A stretch of DNA of 64,000 nucleotides from Cricetomys ansorgei (GCA_026225945.1 JAMJFZ010001262.1:1054001-1118000); one strand, 5' to 3'; counted from the first letter of the stretch, positions 1 through 12,005 are shown. The notes: generated by a model from the sequence alone, not told the origin. A program made the numbers and translations.

Positions 1-744
1 ATTTGGAGTAGGAGCAGTCAGTGTTGACACCAGCGCTCCGTGGACAGAATTCGATTATACTGTAGTGCACTGGGGGAAGCCAGAGATGGGTTGGTGTGGG
101 ATTATAGCAAGGACTTGGAGGTAGCCTTTCCTAAAGGAACTGACTTTCCACTTAGGTCTAATGAGTAAGGAAAAACAGGAAAAACACTTGGCATCTCTGC
201 CTTTTGAATCTGCTTACTCTGTTCTTAGTCATCCTCCTGTGCCATTGCCTTGAATTCCAGGAACAACAGATCTGATGAACAAACATCTTGGGTGGACAGT
301 CTTATCTACTGCCTAGACAGCAAAGACCTTTACGACAGGGTTCCACCTGACCAGTCCTGAAATAAAGATAAACCAAACCATAGCTCGACCAAGACTTATT
401 AATTAGGCACACCCCCTTCCTGTCCCTTCCTTGTATAATGTAAGCATTCAGGTCAGTATTCCCCTCTAAGATGAAGGTGACATGCTTAATTCTCTCTCAT
501 TATATGGATTACATTACTCTCCTTCCTTTCTAGTATTAGTTTTCATTTTGGTTTCTGAGCCAAATGGTGGCTGGACATAATTTGTTGGGAGCTCTGGACA
601 TGTTGCACAGTGCTCTCGGTGCACCAGAGGGATTCCTAAATGTTAGAGTTGTAGGCTGTAAGATTTTCTTCCTGCATGTCTGATGTCACTGAGTGATGAC
701 CAACACTTGGTGCTGAGAAATCTAAACCAATCTACTTTGGATTC
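1..744. other. Intergenic sequence, nothing recognised
   Basis: No exon, SINE or simple repeat that I can support. There is no CpG island or splice-framed coding segment. Confidence 0.5.
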
Positions 745-1058
745 TGTAGTAGTTCACCTACTGTGTCACTCGGTAAGGAGATGAGGAGGCATTTTCATAG
801 ATACAAACCTTTCCAGACCTCAGCAGAGGGAACCACCGTCATGGCCAAAGCCATATTTGACAGTGGAACCCTGAGTGTCTCAGCTCAGGTGTTTTTATTG
901 ATTCAGAACTGCTCATATGCAGATCATGTGCAATCAAACATCCCCCACAGAAATCAAACACCTATAAACAATATAAAACGCAAAGACCTAGGCAGCCCTT
1001 CACCCAACAGTACACAAAACAATATTTTAAACACAACTAAAAATAAACTTCTTCAACA
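745..1058 (-). mobile_element. Solo LTR, family A copy 1 (ERVK-like)
   Basis: About 314 bp, TG...CA ended. On the minus strand it runs from TGTTGAAG to ACTACTACA, with an AATAAA-type signal in the middle. It is flanked by near-identical 6-bp repeats: GGATTC (739-744) and GGATAC (1059-1064). A 6-bp target duplication is typical of class II (ERVK) elements. No internal retroviral genes remain. Confidence 0.75.
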
Positions 1059-1494
1059 GGATACTTTGTAAGTGTCATGACTTTTTATCTTCTACTGTTG
1101 GAAGATTTTAGATTGAAATCTCACTGGAAAGCAGGCTCTTTTTAATCAGACCCATTGTCGTATTTTTGAGAAAATTTTGTTTATTTTTATTTCGCTACTC
1201 TTTTTGTTCTCCTTCGCTTGTCTTCTTCTTCCTGTTCAGTTGGAAGTCAGTCCATAGTACCGTTAATCCCTTCTCACTGAAGACCTTTTGCCTAATAGAT
1301 ATTCTAACTTCTGGGTATACCAGTTAAGACAAATGGGAACTTTCTTCCTGAGTTGTCTGATTGCCTACGAGGGTCCGTTATTTTTGTGTTCATCTTGGGC
1401 CTCCATTTCCTGATGTTATTCTTCCTTCAGTCTGATAAGGCCTTCACACTCAGGCTGCTGTGTGACTAAACTTTTACAGTGGAGATGCCGCATA

Positions 1495-2170
1495 CATGTA
1501 CTCACCCTAGAAAGGGATCCCACAAAGACCAAATACGGATACCACCAAAGTCCAATTTGTTGAAGCAATAAGTTTTATTGGGGTTACTTACAGGAATATA
1601 GGTTAGAGGTTATTTACAGGATCTGAAATGACTCAAAGACAGACAAATTACCAAAGCCCATGGGTGACAGCTCACAAAGCTTGGAACCTGGAGCACAGTG
1701 TAAAACCTGCAGGCAGGTCAACAGGTTGGAGAGTGTCCTTTCCAAGTGACTTTGGTCTAAACTTCTTCCAACCAGCTCAGCTGGTTTCTCCTTCTCCCAG
1801 GTAGCAGGTCTAGTCTCAGTTTTCTTAGCAGCTTTCCTCCTGAATCTTCTTTACAACTCAGCTTGTCTGAGTCTGCTTGGCCAGCTTTGCTCCTACTGCT
1901 TACTCTGGCAGGGAGGCACCTACTGAATCTGGTCAGTTTCAGGGACTTCCTGAAGCTATTTTGAGTTGTTTACCTTGTTGCTAAAGAAGTTTCCCTACAA
2001 GATGGATTGTTTCAATATTGGAGGAGATTGTTCCATAACACAGGGTCAAAGTGAACTTCATGCTCTCAAACAGAGATCTGCTACTCTGGGACAAGAGTGT
2101 GAATTTCTTTAGCAGAGATTTGTTGGCCTCCAGATGGCCCCCTGGATGGGGAGAGTTTGGGGCTTCCATG
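1495..2170 (-). mobile_element. Possible LTR-class repeat
   Basis: The minus strand has CAATAAAACTTATTGC at about 1570-1585, with a downstream GTCTTTGTGGGATCCC block. Such sequence occurs repeatedly in rodent genomes as I remember it. Ends and family are not determined. Confidence 0.3.
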
Positions 2171-2785
2171 AAAATAGCATGGCATGCTATTTACTAAGTA
2201 AGCAATGTGTAGAGCAAGGAGCCAGTAGCAGCTGAGGACCCCCACAATTGTTACGTTAAGGAGAGTTGTGCTATGAATGGAACATGTTCTGTGTGTTTTT
2301 CTGTAAGGCAGAATGCATTCCCTTGTTCCTCACTCCTTTGGCCTTCTTCACATAGTCTGAGCATCTCTCTGGAGGGGGCAGGTCCTCCTAGCCACCTGCC
2401 CATCTTTTAGAGAACTGTTTGCAGGCAGAAGCACTAGTAGTGGAGCCTAGTGCTTTGATGTGCTCCACAAATATTTGCTAAAAGAAGAAATGTTAAAGAG
2501 AAAGGAAGGGAGCTAACAGTTCCTATAGTTCCAAGCATGCTTTCTTAATGAATTTAGCTCTGCATTGTTTCTGTTGACTGAGCTCACCAATTGCCAGGGT
2601 TTCCTTCGTTACCCACGGTTGCTGGGCTAGCCAAAGCTCCTTGTTTCTTTCCCTTCAGTATGATTCCATCTGTCTTGTTCTTTTCCAGAGTTCAATGATG
2701 CCTTGGGAAGGAAGATATTATATACATTGAGTTTGTCATCCTAAATCCACATATATCTCAAAGTGTGGCCATCAAAATGTGTTTG

Positions 2786-2791
2786 CTTTCC

Positions 2792-2881
<90 letters not shown>

Positions 2882-2996
2882 CCTTCTTTCCTTCCTTCCT
2901 TCCTTTCTCCCTCCTTCCTTCCTTCCTGCCTTCCTTTCCTTTCTTTTCTTCCTTCCTTCCTTCCTTCCTTCCTTCCTTCCTTCCTTCCTTCCTTCC

Positions 2997-3055
<59 letters not shown>

Positions 3056-3061
3056 CTTTCC
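2786..3061. repeat. 276-bp compound polypyrimidine microsatellite
   Basis: On the plus strand (CTTT)n runs to about 2880, then (CTTC)n with short interruptions to 3000, then (CT)n to about 3043, then (CTTT)n again. Pyrimidine purity is almost complete. The open frames it creates on both strands (Lys/Arg/Glu or Phe/Leu/Ser repeats) are artefacts. Confidence 0.97.
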
Positions 3062-3084
3062 ATGCACAGGGGCATGATATTCAC

Positions 3085-3396
3085 ATGGGTATGTGGGTAG
3101 GTATATGTGCACCTGTGTGTGTGTGCTTATGTGTGAGGACCAGAGAATGAAGTCCTGTGTCTTCTCAGTCAATATTTTTTTTTTAAGACAGTGTCTCTCA
3201 TTGAGCTGGGAACTCACCAATTCAGTTAGGCTGGCTGGCAAATGAACTCTAGGGATCTGTGTCTGCTTCCCCAGTGCTGAAATTACAAGCATGCATCACT
3301 GTACCAGCCTTTTTATGTGGGTGATGGGAATTTAAACTTGAGTCTTCATGCTTGTGCAGAAAGCATTTCACCAACTGAGCCATATTCAAATCCCCT
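3085..3396 (-). mobile_element. B4-type SINE
   Basis: The minus strand reads as a tRNA-like head fused to a B1-like body. Plus-strand landmarks are AAGACAGTGTCTCTCATTGA, GTGCTGAAATTACAAGCATG and CCAACTGAGCCATATTC. It directly follows the polypyrimidine tract. Confidence 0.6.
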
Positions 3397-3607
3397 ACAT
3401 TTTATTTTATTTCATATTTTCAGTGCTGAGGATAGAACCTAGGTCCCACTATGTGCTAAGCAAACACTATCCCATTTCCATCTACAGCGTGGCCCATAGA
3501 GACTAGGTGTATACTAGACTATGCTATCTAGTTAGACTACATTAACTGCACTCTTATGTGTGTACAGTGATGAAATTGCTAATGACTTACTTATTAGACC
3601 ACATTCC

Positions 3608-3924
3608 TATAGTTGTACACTTACTGTGGCAGCCCAGCAAGGAAGACAAGGAGGCATTTTTCATAGGTGCAAACTCTGCAAGACCTCAGCAGAGGGAATC
3701 ACCGTCATGGCCAGCAATGTACTCAAAAGTTGAACCCCAAGTGTCCAAGCTCAGGTGTTCTTATTAATTCAGAACTCCTTATATAAGATTATAAGCAATC
3801 AAACATCCCCCACAGAAATCCAACACCTACAGACAATACAAAACACCAAGGCCTATGCATCCCTTTTTCCAACAGTACACAAAACAATTATTTTAAATAC
3901 AACCAAAAATAAACTTCCACAACA
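3608..3924 (-). mobile_element. Solo LTR, family A copy 2
   Basis: Same family as the element at 745-1058; they share the central CCTCAGCAGAGGGAAxCACCGTCATGGCC segment with one variable base. The flanks CATTCC and TATCCC match at 4 of 6 positions, so this copy is more decayed. The plus-strand left end has TG mutated to TA. Confidence 0.72.
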
Positions 3925-3954
3925 TATCCCTTTCATTAAGTCAATCACAAATAT

Positions 3955-3956
3955 AA

Positions 3957-3987
<31 letters not shown>

Positions 3988-4081
3988 TATATATAGATAT
4001 ATGTGTGTATATATGTATCTACATATATACATATTTATATTTGTGTTGACAAATATAAATTTGTGATTTATATTTGTGATA

Positions 4082-4129
<48 letters not shown>

Positions 4130-4175
4130 ATGTACATAGGTATGTACATATATATAAACATCCCAGATTTATATA
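3955..4175. repeat. AT-rich microsatellite with alternating inverted repeats
   Basis: (AT)n runs at about 3955-3976 and 4083-4121 flank three 12-base arms: ATTTATATTTGT at 4033-4044, its complement ACAAATATAAAT at 4049-4060, and ATTTATATTTGT again at 4066-4077. The arms can pair with spacers of four or five bases. Confidence 0.9.
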
Positions 4176-4968
4176 CCTATCTAAATACACCCTGTGGTTG
4201 TTCTTAGTTATGCATGGATTTGTGTCTGATAAAGAACAAAAAGACACTTCAAGATGCAAACCTCAAATTCATGAGCGGCAGAGGATCACAGTCTTGGTGA
4301 ACTGAGGCCAGAGCTCACCTCCTTTGGGTGTCTTATTGATAAAAGGTAATGTTAAGTGACCTGCCCACTGATACAAAGGCTTTCTTTGCATAATGAACAG
4401 AACCCTACAACCTGCAACCCCAGACAGCTGGCCCCAAAAGTGCTTCAGGAACAAAGCCGGAAGTCAGAGGTGTTCCTCCACCTCTCATTGCTGAAAGCTG
4501 CAAGAGGGCCATATAATCCCTTCATTAGCAATATCATAAACAAATGCCTTTAACGTGTAAGAATTTAGGGGCAGGGTATTTTAAACAACAGTTGATTTAG
4601 CCAAGAGTTGTTGTCAAGTACAGGCTACTTCTCAGGAAGCAAGCATTAACAGTTACTGGAATTACAGATTTTTAGCAAGCTTGCTGTATTAGAGAAGCTA
4701 TCTCCCATATGCTTCAGGAAGTAGCCCTTCCCCCAGCATCTCACTGCCTTAACGTTGCAGGTACATGCATCAAAAATTCACAGAATATTTACAATGATTT
4801 CTTCAGTGCTAAATAAAGTGTGACTCATCACCAAACCATCCTACTATATTTCTAAAGTGTGACTTATAAAAGTCATCTAAAGTGTAACTTATCATTTAAT
4901 CATCTCACTACACAGATAGTGCATGCAGCTTCACAACTTCTGAGGACAAGTTCAATATCTCACTACAA

Positions 4969-5181
4969 CACACACACACACACACACATACACACACACA
5001 CACACACACACCTATGTATAAAGTCAGACATAGAAATAGAAAAAAATTTAGATATCATATCAAACTTTTTTTAGGGGGACTGGAAATTGAACTCAGACTT
5101 GCTCAGGGTAAGCACACATCCTGTCCTTACAATTAACTTAATTAAAACATATTAGTACCATAAAATTTATTCTGAAGACTA

Positions 5182-5220
<39 letters not shown>

Positions 5221-5240
5221 TGTGTGTATGTGTGTGTGTT
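4969..5240. repeat. (CA)n at 4970-5011 and (TG)n at 5187-5240
   Basis: Two dinucleotide microsatellites of opposite polarity about 180 bases apart. The sequence between them carries a short B4-like fragment (about 5070-5125). Confidence 0.9.
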
Positions 5241-5509
5241 TTACCTGAAAATATTGTTAGTGGATTCCAGTTTCAATTCTGATGTAAAGAGTTGCTAAAC
5301 CTTTACAAGAAAAAGGTTGGATAGACTGAAAATAAATGACTAATGATTTTTCTTGAATGCATCAGAGAATAAGGTCACAGAGCAAACTGCTACCTAGAAT
5401 CTGAACAGACACAGATACCAACAGTCACTAAGAAAGTCAGTTATCTGGAGCCATGGCTGCTGAAGCCATAAACAGCCAGGGGCAACTTAATGGTAATTTT
5501 CTTATTTTG

Positions 5510-5682
5510 AAATTTACATTTATCTGTCTGTCGTATGTGTGTGTGCGCACCACAGAGCACATAGGGATTTAGAGGTTAACTTGTGAGCTCTGTTCTTTCC
5601 TTCTGTCATGTAGATCCAGGGCATGAAACTTAGGTTTGGCTCTAAGTGCCTTAATTCATTGAGCCATCTTACTGGCTCTTCA
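5510..5682 (-). mobile_element. B3-type SINE
   Basis: The plus strand ends AATTCATTGAGCCATCTTAC, the complement of a B2/B3 head (GTAAGATGGCTCAATGAATT). Diverged. Confidence 0.6.
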
Positions 5683-6213
5683 GTGATGATTTTGAATTAC
5701 TTAAGGCTGAGTGTGGGTAATGCAAAAATGAGGAACTTCTAGAGATAGTAGGTAGTTTTTTAGATTCAGGAATTTGATCTTGAGAAGCCTAGAAACACCG
5801 TATTTCTGCAGGGGAATAAGTAAAGAACATTTTGAAATATACTTAAGTATTCTTTATAGCAAAGGGCTGTTCAAAAACCTTACCAGAGTCTTATGTAACT
5901 TAGGAAAGGAAAGTACCCAAATATAACTCCTCATGTCTTCCTGTGTCACCTTAGTTCCTCGGGGGGAAAGGAATACGATGTCTGCCAGGAACTTGAATGT
6001 GCATCAAGAAACAAACTGAATCAAGGAGCCATACCTTAATATACCCCATTTACTTTCCTTATTGGCAATTCATCTATTAGGTTCCAAGTTATAATACTAA
6101 CAAGGGACTGGGTAGTTGTAGTACACAGGAAAGTAAACTCAAGGAAATCAAAGTAGGACTTGGGAATCACTGTAAGGAGCCTGCACCTGGGAAGCTGTAT
6201 TGTGTTGGAGGAG

Positions 6214-6522
6214 TGTTGTGGAAGTTTATTTTTAGTTATGCATAAAATAATTGTTTAGAGCACTGTTGGGTAAGAGGCTGCAGGTCTTGGCATTTTGTAT
6301 TGTCTTCAGGTGTTGGATTTATGAGGGGGAAGTTGATTGCTTATGATCTGCAGAGGAGTTCTAAATCAATAAAAACACCTGCGTTCAGATGCTTGGGGTG
6401 CCACTGGAGAGGATGGCTCTTGCCATGATGGAGGTTCCCTCTGCTGAGGTCTGGAAAGGTTTGCAGGTATGAGAATGCATTCTTGTCTTCTTGGTGAGCC
6501 ACCAAAGCACTGAACTACAACA
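6214..6522 (+). mobile_element. Solo LTR, family A copy 3, opposite orientation
   Basis: 309 bp from TGTTGTGGAAG to ACTACAACA, flanked by perfect 6-bp duplications GAGGAG (6208-6213 and 6523-6528). AATAAA at about 6369 is the presumed LTR polyadenylation signal. The exact duplication suggests that this is the youngest copy, or a chance preservation. Confidence 0.8.
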
Positions 6523-6591
6523 GAGGAGGGCTGGGGAATCACAGGTCAACAAATATAAACAAGGCACAATGATATGGTAATGCCATAATGA

Positions 6592-6784
6592 GGAGTTAGA
6601 GAGATGGCTCAGTGGCAAAGGGTGCATACTGCTCTTGCAAAGGACCTGAGTTTGAATCCTGGCACCTATGTGAGATGGGCCACTGCCTGTAACTCCAGCT
6701 ACAGTGGATCCAATGTCTCTGGCCTCTGAGGGTATCAGCACACATGTGCACATACCCACCTTTATGCACATAATTTAAAGTAAT
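6592..6784 (+). mobile_element. B2/B3-type SINE
   Basis: Starts GAGTTAGAGAGATGGCTCAG and continues through CTCTTGCAAAGGACCTGAGT to an A-rich end. It lies 70 bases right of LTR copy 3. Confidence 0.8.
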
Positions 6785-7002
6785 AAGGAAAAGTTGTAAA
6801 GGGAAAATGTTTTAATGAAATTAGTCATTTTGCATGCTAAAATTAATTTTAAAGGAGAGTTGGAAATTTTTTAAGTCTAGAATAATTACTTTTAAAAATA
6901 TAAGACATGTTGAAAATTTGTGTCTCATCTTTACATAGGAGCTATGCTGAACTTGTCTGTTTTGTTCCACTTTTAGTACATATGCTACCAAAGCAAGTGC
7001 TT

Positions 7003-8505
7003 GTTTTTGTTTTTGAGACACTGTCTCACTTTGAATCCCTGGTTTGCCTGGAACTCTCTAGAAACTCTCACTGATCTGCCTCTTATCTCCCGTGTCAGAA
7101 TTGTAGACCTGGGCCACCATGGCTATCACTAAAACTTTTAAAGCTGTAAAATACTAGTATTCTGTGAGAAAAAAGAAACAAGAATTACATACGATGTTCA
7201 GCTAAAACCAGGAAAGGCCAAAAAAGAGAAAACTGTGGTGTGTACCACAGGAACCGGTCAAGCAGCGTGGTTGCTGTTTTGCTCTCAGAGAGAAAAAGCT
7301 CTGCTCCTCCCTCCTGCACTGACAGACAGGGTTCCGCCCAAGTCCCAGCCCCTTCCAGAGGGCCAGTTGATTGGCAGAATTGCTTACCTGTCTTAACCAA
7401 TGCATTGCCCTTGGGTATTGGGAGGTTGGGAAGCCTACCCCTCACCCCACCCCAATAAATAGACCCCAAACTTGCAATAAAACAAGCCCTTCTCCATGTT
7501 CCTGGAATTCATTGTGTCCTGGCCAGCCACCAGTAGCCGGACCTTACCTACTGGACCTTATAGCTGGTGGTCCAACTGGTCCAGCTGCTTGGGTAGGACA
7601 GACTAGGCCCACCAAGGACAGAGGGAGAGAGAGAAACAACTGACAGAAAAGCAGCAAAGAACAAGCACAACTAATTTAAAGTGAATGTTAAACTATATTA
7701 TCTAAATACAACAATGAAAAGACAAAAGTTGTCAGAGTGGCTCACAAAGTGAAACCAAAGTATATGTTGTCGAAGACAAACTCCCAGTAAACAGAAAGAC
7801 ATGGGCTAAAAACAAAGGAACAGAGGAAGATATATCTCCCTAAAAGGGATTAAATGAAACCTGGCCACAGGCACACACCTACAGTCCCAGCATTTGGGAG
7901 GTAAAGTCAGGAGACTCAGGAGATCAAGGCCAGCCTAAATTACATGAGACCCAGACTCAAAAAAAAAAAAAAAAAAAAAAGTCAGAGACTAGAGAGATGG
8001 TTCAGCCATTAACAGTACAGGTTGCTCTCGTTGAGGACCAGCAACCACATGTTGGCTCACAGCGGTCTGTATCCCACACTCTCTTTGTCCTTTGTAGGTG
8101 CAGTGCACAGGTGGTACACAGATATACATGCAGACAAAATCACCCATACACACAAAATTAAAATAAATATTTCTTTTGTTTTTCCAGACAGGGTTTCTCT
8201 GTTGTTAACTCCTACTGTCCTTGAATTCACTCTGTAGACCAGGCTGGCCTTGAACTCACAGAGATCCACCTGCCACTGCCTCCCAAGTGCTGGAATAAGG
8301 TGTGTACCACCACCATTCAGCAAAAATAAATATTTTAAAAGTCATTTTTAAAAAAGCTGGGTGTGGTAGTATACACTTGCAATCTCAGTATTCAGGAGGT
8401 GGAGACAGGAGGATTGCTCCAGGTTCAAGACCTTCTTGGCCTACATAACAAGTATCAGGTCAGCCAGCGCTTCACATAGAAACTCTGTCTCAAAATAAAA
8501 ATCTT
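7003..8505. mobile_element. SINE cluster: B1(-), B1(+), B2(+), B1(-), B1(+)
   Basis: B1 minus at 7003-7130 (old); B1 plus at 7857-7980, ending in a poly-A run; B2 plus at 7985-8170, starting AGACTAGAGAGATGGTTCAG; B1 minus at 8176-8322, with a TTTCTCTGTTGTTAACTCC block; B1 plus at 8352-8500. The LTR-like block at 7190-7640 lies between the first two. Confidence 0.75.
7190..7640 (+). mobile_element. Possible degraded LTR
   Basis: A moderately GC-rich block containing two polyadenylation signals (AATAAATAGACCCC at 7454 and AATAAAACAAGCCC at about 7476), followed by a GTGTCCTGGCCAGCC stretch. This layout resembles the R-U5 part of a retroviral LTR, but I could not define the ends. The several open frames in it overlap one another and resemble no protein. 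Confidence 0.3.
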
Positions 8506-8757
8506 GGGTATCTATATTAATTTTAGATAACACAGTCTTCAGATGATGGAAAATTATTAGGGAGAAAGAAAAGCTTTACTAATAAAAGGATTAATTTTAA
8601 AAAGACTAGCAGAGGTTGCTGTAGGCTAGTGATGTTCCCAGAGAACATGAGAATAGGCCTGATCAGCTTGGGTGTAAGCACTCAGTGGTGGAATGTGAAT
8701 CCCTGCTTCCTGTACCCTTCCTAAGGGCAGCAAGGTCATGGCATGCCTTCTGTTCTC

Positions 8758-8821
8758 AGGGTGAGAAAATCTGGGGTTCAGGCACGCTTCAACGCCCTCT
8801 TAGCTCGAGGTCAGCCCCACA
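8758..8821 (-). mobile_element. Fragment of ERV LTR family B
   Basis: Shares the GGTGAGAAxxTCTGGGGTTCA block and the terminal TCAGCCCCACA with the LTR ending at 58898, in the same orientation. Only the outer 60-odd bases align clearly; sequence to the left is too diverged for me to bound. Confidence 0.5.
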
Positions 8822-9094
8822 GCGGAAGTACTACTGACAGCAGCTTGGGGCTTCATTCTGAAGGTCAGCTGCAGCCAGAGGAAAGTACTGTCATCGGCAA
8901 CAGTAGCTGGTTTTGCATCCTGTAGCCTTTGTACTCTGAAATCCATACTAGCACTAGTGCCAGCCCATCAATATCAGCTTTGCAGCTTTGGCTTGCAGTT
9001 CTATATCCACACGCTGTAGACACCTGTAAAAACCTACAGAAAATTTTCAGTGGGCTTATAAAAGCAGACTGAGTTTATAATAAGAAAAAAACTT

Positions 9095-9182
9095 GTACCC
9101 AGTATCATAGCTTGCAATCCCAGCCCTTGAGAGGCATAGGCAGGTTTGCTGTGAGTTTGAGACCACCCTGTCTCAGAAACAA
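9095..9182 (+). mobile_element. Truncated B1
   Basis: Reads CAATCCCAGCCCTTGAGAGG and ends CACCCTGTCTCAG. Partial and diverged. Confidence 0.6.
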
Positions 9183-9249
9183 ACATATTAAAGCAGGGTA
9201 TGTAGAGGAATGGTATCAATTTTCCCTGAAGATCTACAATCTTGTGTTA

Positions 9250-9870
9250 ATTTCTTTTGTGTCTCTGTGACAAAATACCTCACAAACAACTTAAAGAAGG
9301 CAAAGTTTATTTTGGTTCAGGGTTTCAGAGAGATTGTTTCAGTCTATCATGTTGGGGAAGGAATGGCAGAGATGTTCCATGTGACCATTGGAACCTAAGG
9401 CAGGCAACAGGGCCCCAGACCTTAGTAGACCCTGAGACCTTGGCACAACTGACTCCATGATGGAAATACCGTTCAGACTCTAAGACTCAGACAGTACCAC
9501 CTGCCAAAATGAAAACAAAGGTCTAATCCTTCACATTTCAAAGCTCTGGGAAAGTCTCAAAATGTGTTAACCTTGCTCTGTAGTTTTGCTTCTGGCTAAG
9601 TGTTCCTGTTAACTGAAGTATGTCAACCCAGAACATGGTTTTTGTGCTTAAAAACTCACCCTAAGAAAGGCTAGGGGTTACACTGTGATCCCAAACACGC
9701 AGTGTAGTTGCCAGCTGGTTAATAAAGGCTTTCTGTTGGCTTAAACTTATGTGTGAGCAGTCTTCTGTGGTGAATACCTCACAACAGACAAAGGCTGGTG
9801 CACATATGTAAGATCAGGAAGCAGAGATGGTGAAAGAGGCAGCCACAGGCATAATCTATAAGGCCATCAG
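9250..9870 (+). mobile_element. Interspersed repeat interrupted by a probable LTR
   Basis: The outer parts (about 9250-9390 and 9786-9860) resemble a second copy at 59800-60350: AAAGTTTATTTTGGTTCAGG, then TCTATCATGTTGGGGAAGGA. Between them lies unrelated sequence with AATAAAGGCTTTC and an end CCTCACAACA, so a second element probably inserted here. Boundaries are approximate. Confidence 0.4.
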
Positions 9871-10062
9871 CTAGTGACTTATTTAACTAGTTGGGCCCTA
9901 CTTTAGGCTTCATACTATTCAAAATAGCATCACAAACTGAGGACAACATATTTAAAACATCAGTCTGAGGAAGATATTTTAGAGTCAAAGTGTAACAAGT
10001 CCTAAACATCTATTAACTTACAATAGAACATCAAAATAGGTTTTGGGGGTGGTGGGGAAACA

Positions 10063-10262
10063 GCTGGTGAGATGGCTCAGTGAATAAAGGCACTTGCCTC
10101 ACAAGCCTGATGAACCCAAGTTTGATCCCCAGAGCCACAGTGCAAGGAAGGAATTAACCCTTGAAAGTTGACCTCTGAACTTCACATAGTGCATACTGCT
10201 CACTCACACATGCATCATACAATCTCTCTCTCTCTCCTCTCCTCTCTCTCCACTCACAATAA
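10063..10262 (+). mobile_element. B3-type SINE with a (CT)n tail
   Basis: Starts GCTGGTGAGATGGCTCAGTG; TTTGATCCCCAGAGCCAC is the promoter-B-box region. It ends in CA and (CT)n simple sequence at 10220-10250. Confidence 0.75.
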
Positions 10263-10844
10263 ATAACATTTAAAAATTTTAAATAAAACCAAACCCAAAA
10301 CCTGATTTAGTCCAGTGGCTATATAGTACTTGGCTAGCATGCATAAAACGCTGGGTTCTATCTCCTGTGCTGCAAAGGAGAGGAACTGCAAGCTAGGAGG
10401 TACCGACAAACTCACCACTACAACTGGAAAAAAGTTCTCTAAAGACACTGATAAATACAACAGAATTTTAAAAAACTTCTTTCTATATATAGTATTGTTT
10501 TGGGTTGTAAGATAGAGTCTCAGTCTGAAGCCTGGGCTGGCCTTGAACGTTCAGAGATCTGCCTGCTTTAGCCATTTTGGTGCTGGGTTGCGGACGGATC
10601 CAGCATTTTCCACAAATGGGTTCACGAAAACTCTACACAGGAGGGATTACGAGTGCGGGGGTGAGATGGGGGGGCATGATAAGGAATGGCAAATGAACAG
10701 AGTAATTCATTCTTTTATGGGACCCAAAGAAATGGCATGCACAATCTCGCTTTGAAATGACACGTAGGATGCGCTTTAGAAGTAAAACACAGGAATGTTC
10801 TTAATAGGGGAATTAACAGTATAAATATTAAGAAAAGAGAGGGC

Positions 10845-10995
10845 AAGAGAAAGACTGACAATGTGCCTTGCCAGTGAAAAAACCCACACCAAGAAAAGAA
10901 GGAGGGAGAGACTGACAATGCCTTGTCAGTGGAAAAAACTACACCAAAAGGAGGAGAGAGAGACTCACAATGTACATTGGAGGGAGAGAGACAGG
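10845..10995 (+). repeat. Short tandem array of about 55-60 bp units
   Basis: Two clear units and a partial third share AGACTGACAATG, CCTTGxCAGTG, GAAAAAACxxACACCAA and a purine-rich GAGGGAGAG spacer, at about 10846, 10905 and 10957. Divergence between units is moderate. Confidence 0.7.
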
Positions 10996-11784
10996 GGAGA
11001 GAAACCATGCCAGAAAAACAGAGAACTGCTTTGGCAAAAATTTTAAAAAGCCAAATGCAGTTTTTTGGTATATAGATATTAGTCAGGCCTCCAGAGGAGC
11101 TGGTTTGATACGCAGATGTAGTCGTTGGTTTAGAAGTCAATCATGCCCAGGGAGGAGCCAGGTGTCCTTCCTTCTGTGACTTACAAACTTCAAGGTTATC
11201 TTGTTTACTATGAAAGAACTTTTTTGACTCAATGACCCATAGTTGGTTAAATGTTACTGTTGGCTGAATAATATCTCCATCTGCCTCAAACAGAGCAGGA
11301 TGCCATGTAGGTTTTTTTTTATGGTTTTAGCTCTTTGGTGCGCATTTATTTTTTCTCTATCTAGGCTCTTTTTGCTTCTATCTCTTAAAGGCTTGTCTCT
11401 TCCAGGGAGGACCAACGCCCACCCCAAGAATAGCCTTTACAATGTACTATCAGTATGCATAGATGGTTCTACATATGCCAGGACTTAGAAGCCTGCAAAG
11501 TTATTTTACAATGACAATTACTTTTGAGTAAAATGGCTGTGTCCCCTTTTCAGCTAACATTAACCAGCTCAGGTATTACTAGGCCATGCAGGCATTATTA
11601 TTATTGATGAAAGTTTTTTTGTCACCATTACAGCAAAGAGGAGAAGGGGGCAAAATGGCTGTGAACTGAAATTCCCTGGCCAGGGAGCCTGGAACCTTGT
11701 CATGCAGACTTCATCCATGTTACCAGGGTATTGGGGCTCCCAGCACTGGGTTTATAGGCATGAGTCATCATGCCCTCGTTGTTT

Positions 11785-12005
11785 TTTGAGATAGGGTAGC
11801 TCAGGTTGGTCTTGAATTCAAGATTCCTCCAAGTACTTGGATTACAAGTAAGAGTCACCATCCTGAGTCTAAAATACTTTAAATTATATGAAAATAAAAT
11901 TATACCTGTAATTCTAGCACTTGGTAGGCATAGATGGGAGAATTGCCAAAAATTTAAGGGCAGCCTAGTCTACATATCTAGACTCTTCCTTAAAGAAACA
12001 AGACA
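11785..12005. mobile_element. Two old B1 copies in opposite orientation
   Basis: B1 minus at about 11785-11870 (TTTTTTGAGATAGGGTAGC), then B1 plus at about 11893-12000 (CTGTAATTCTAGCACTTGG). They form an imperfect inverted pair. Confidence 0.55.

Noticed and set aside
2741..3292. Long open frames on both strands (up to 183 codons)
   Set aside because: They translate a polypyrimidine microsatellite and a neighbouring SINE into Lys/Arg/Glu or Phe/Leu/Ser repeats; not genes.
5453..5492. ATG in a good context followed by 13 codons and a GT (AATG|GTAATT)
   Set aside because: It looks like a tiny first exon, but there is no CpG island, no matching downstream exon and no known protein start.
10715..11140. 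Minus-strand 141-codon frame
   Set aside because: It covers the tandem repeat at 10845-10995 and is Phe/Ser/Leu-rich, as repeats of purine-rich units give on the other strand; no known motif.
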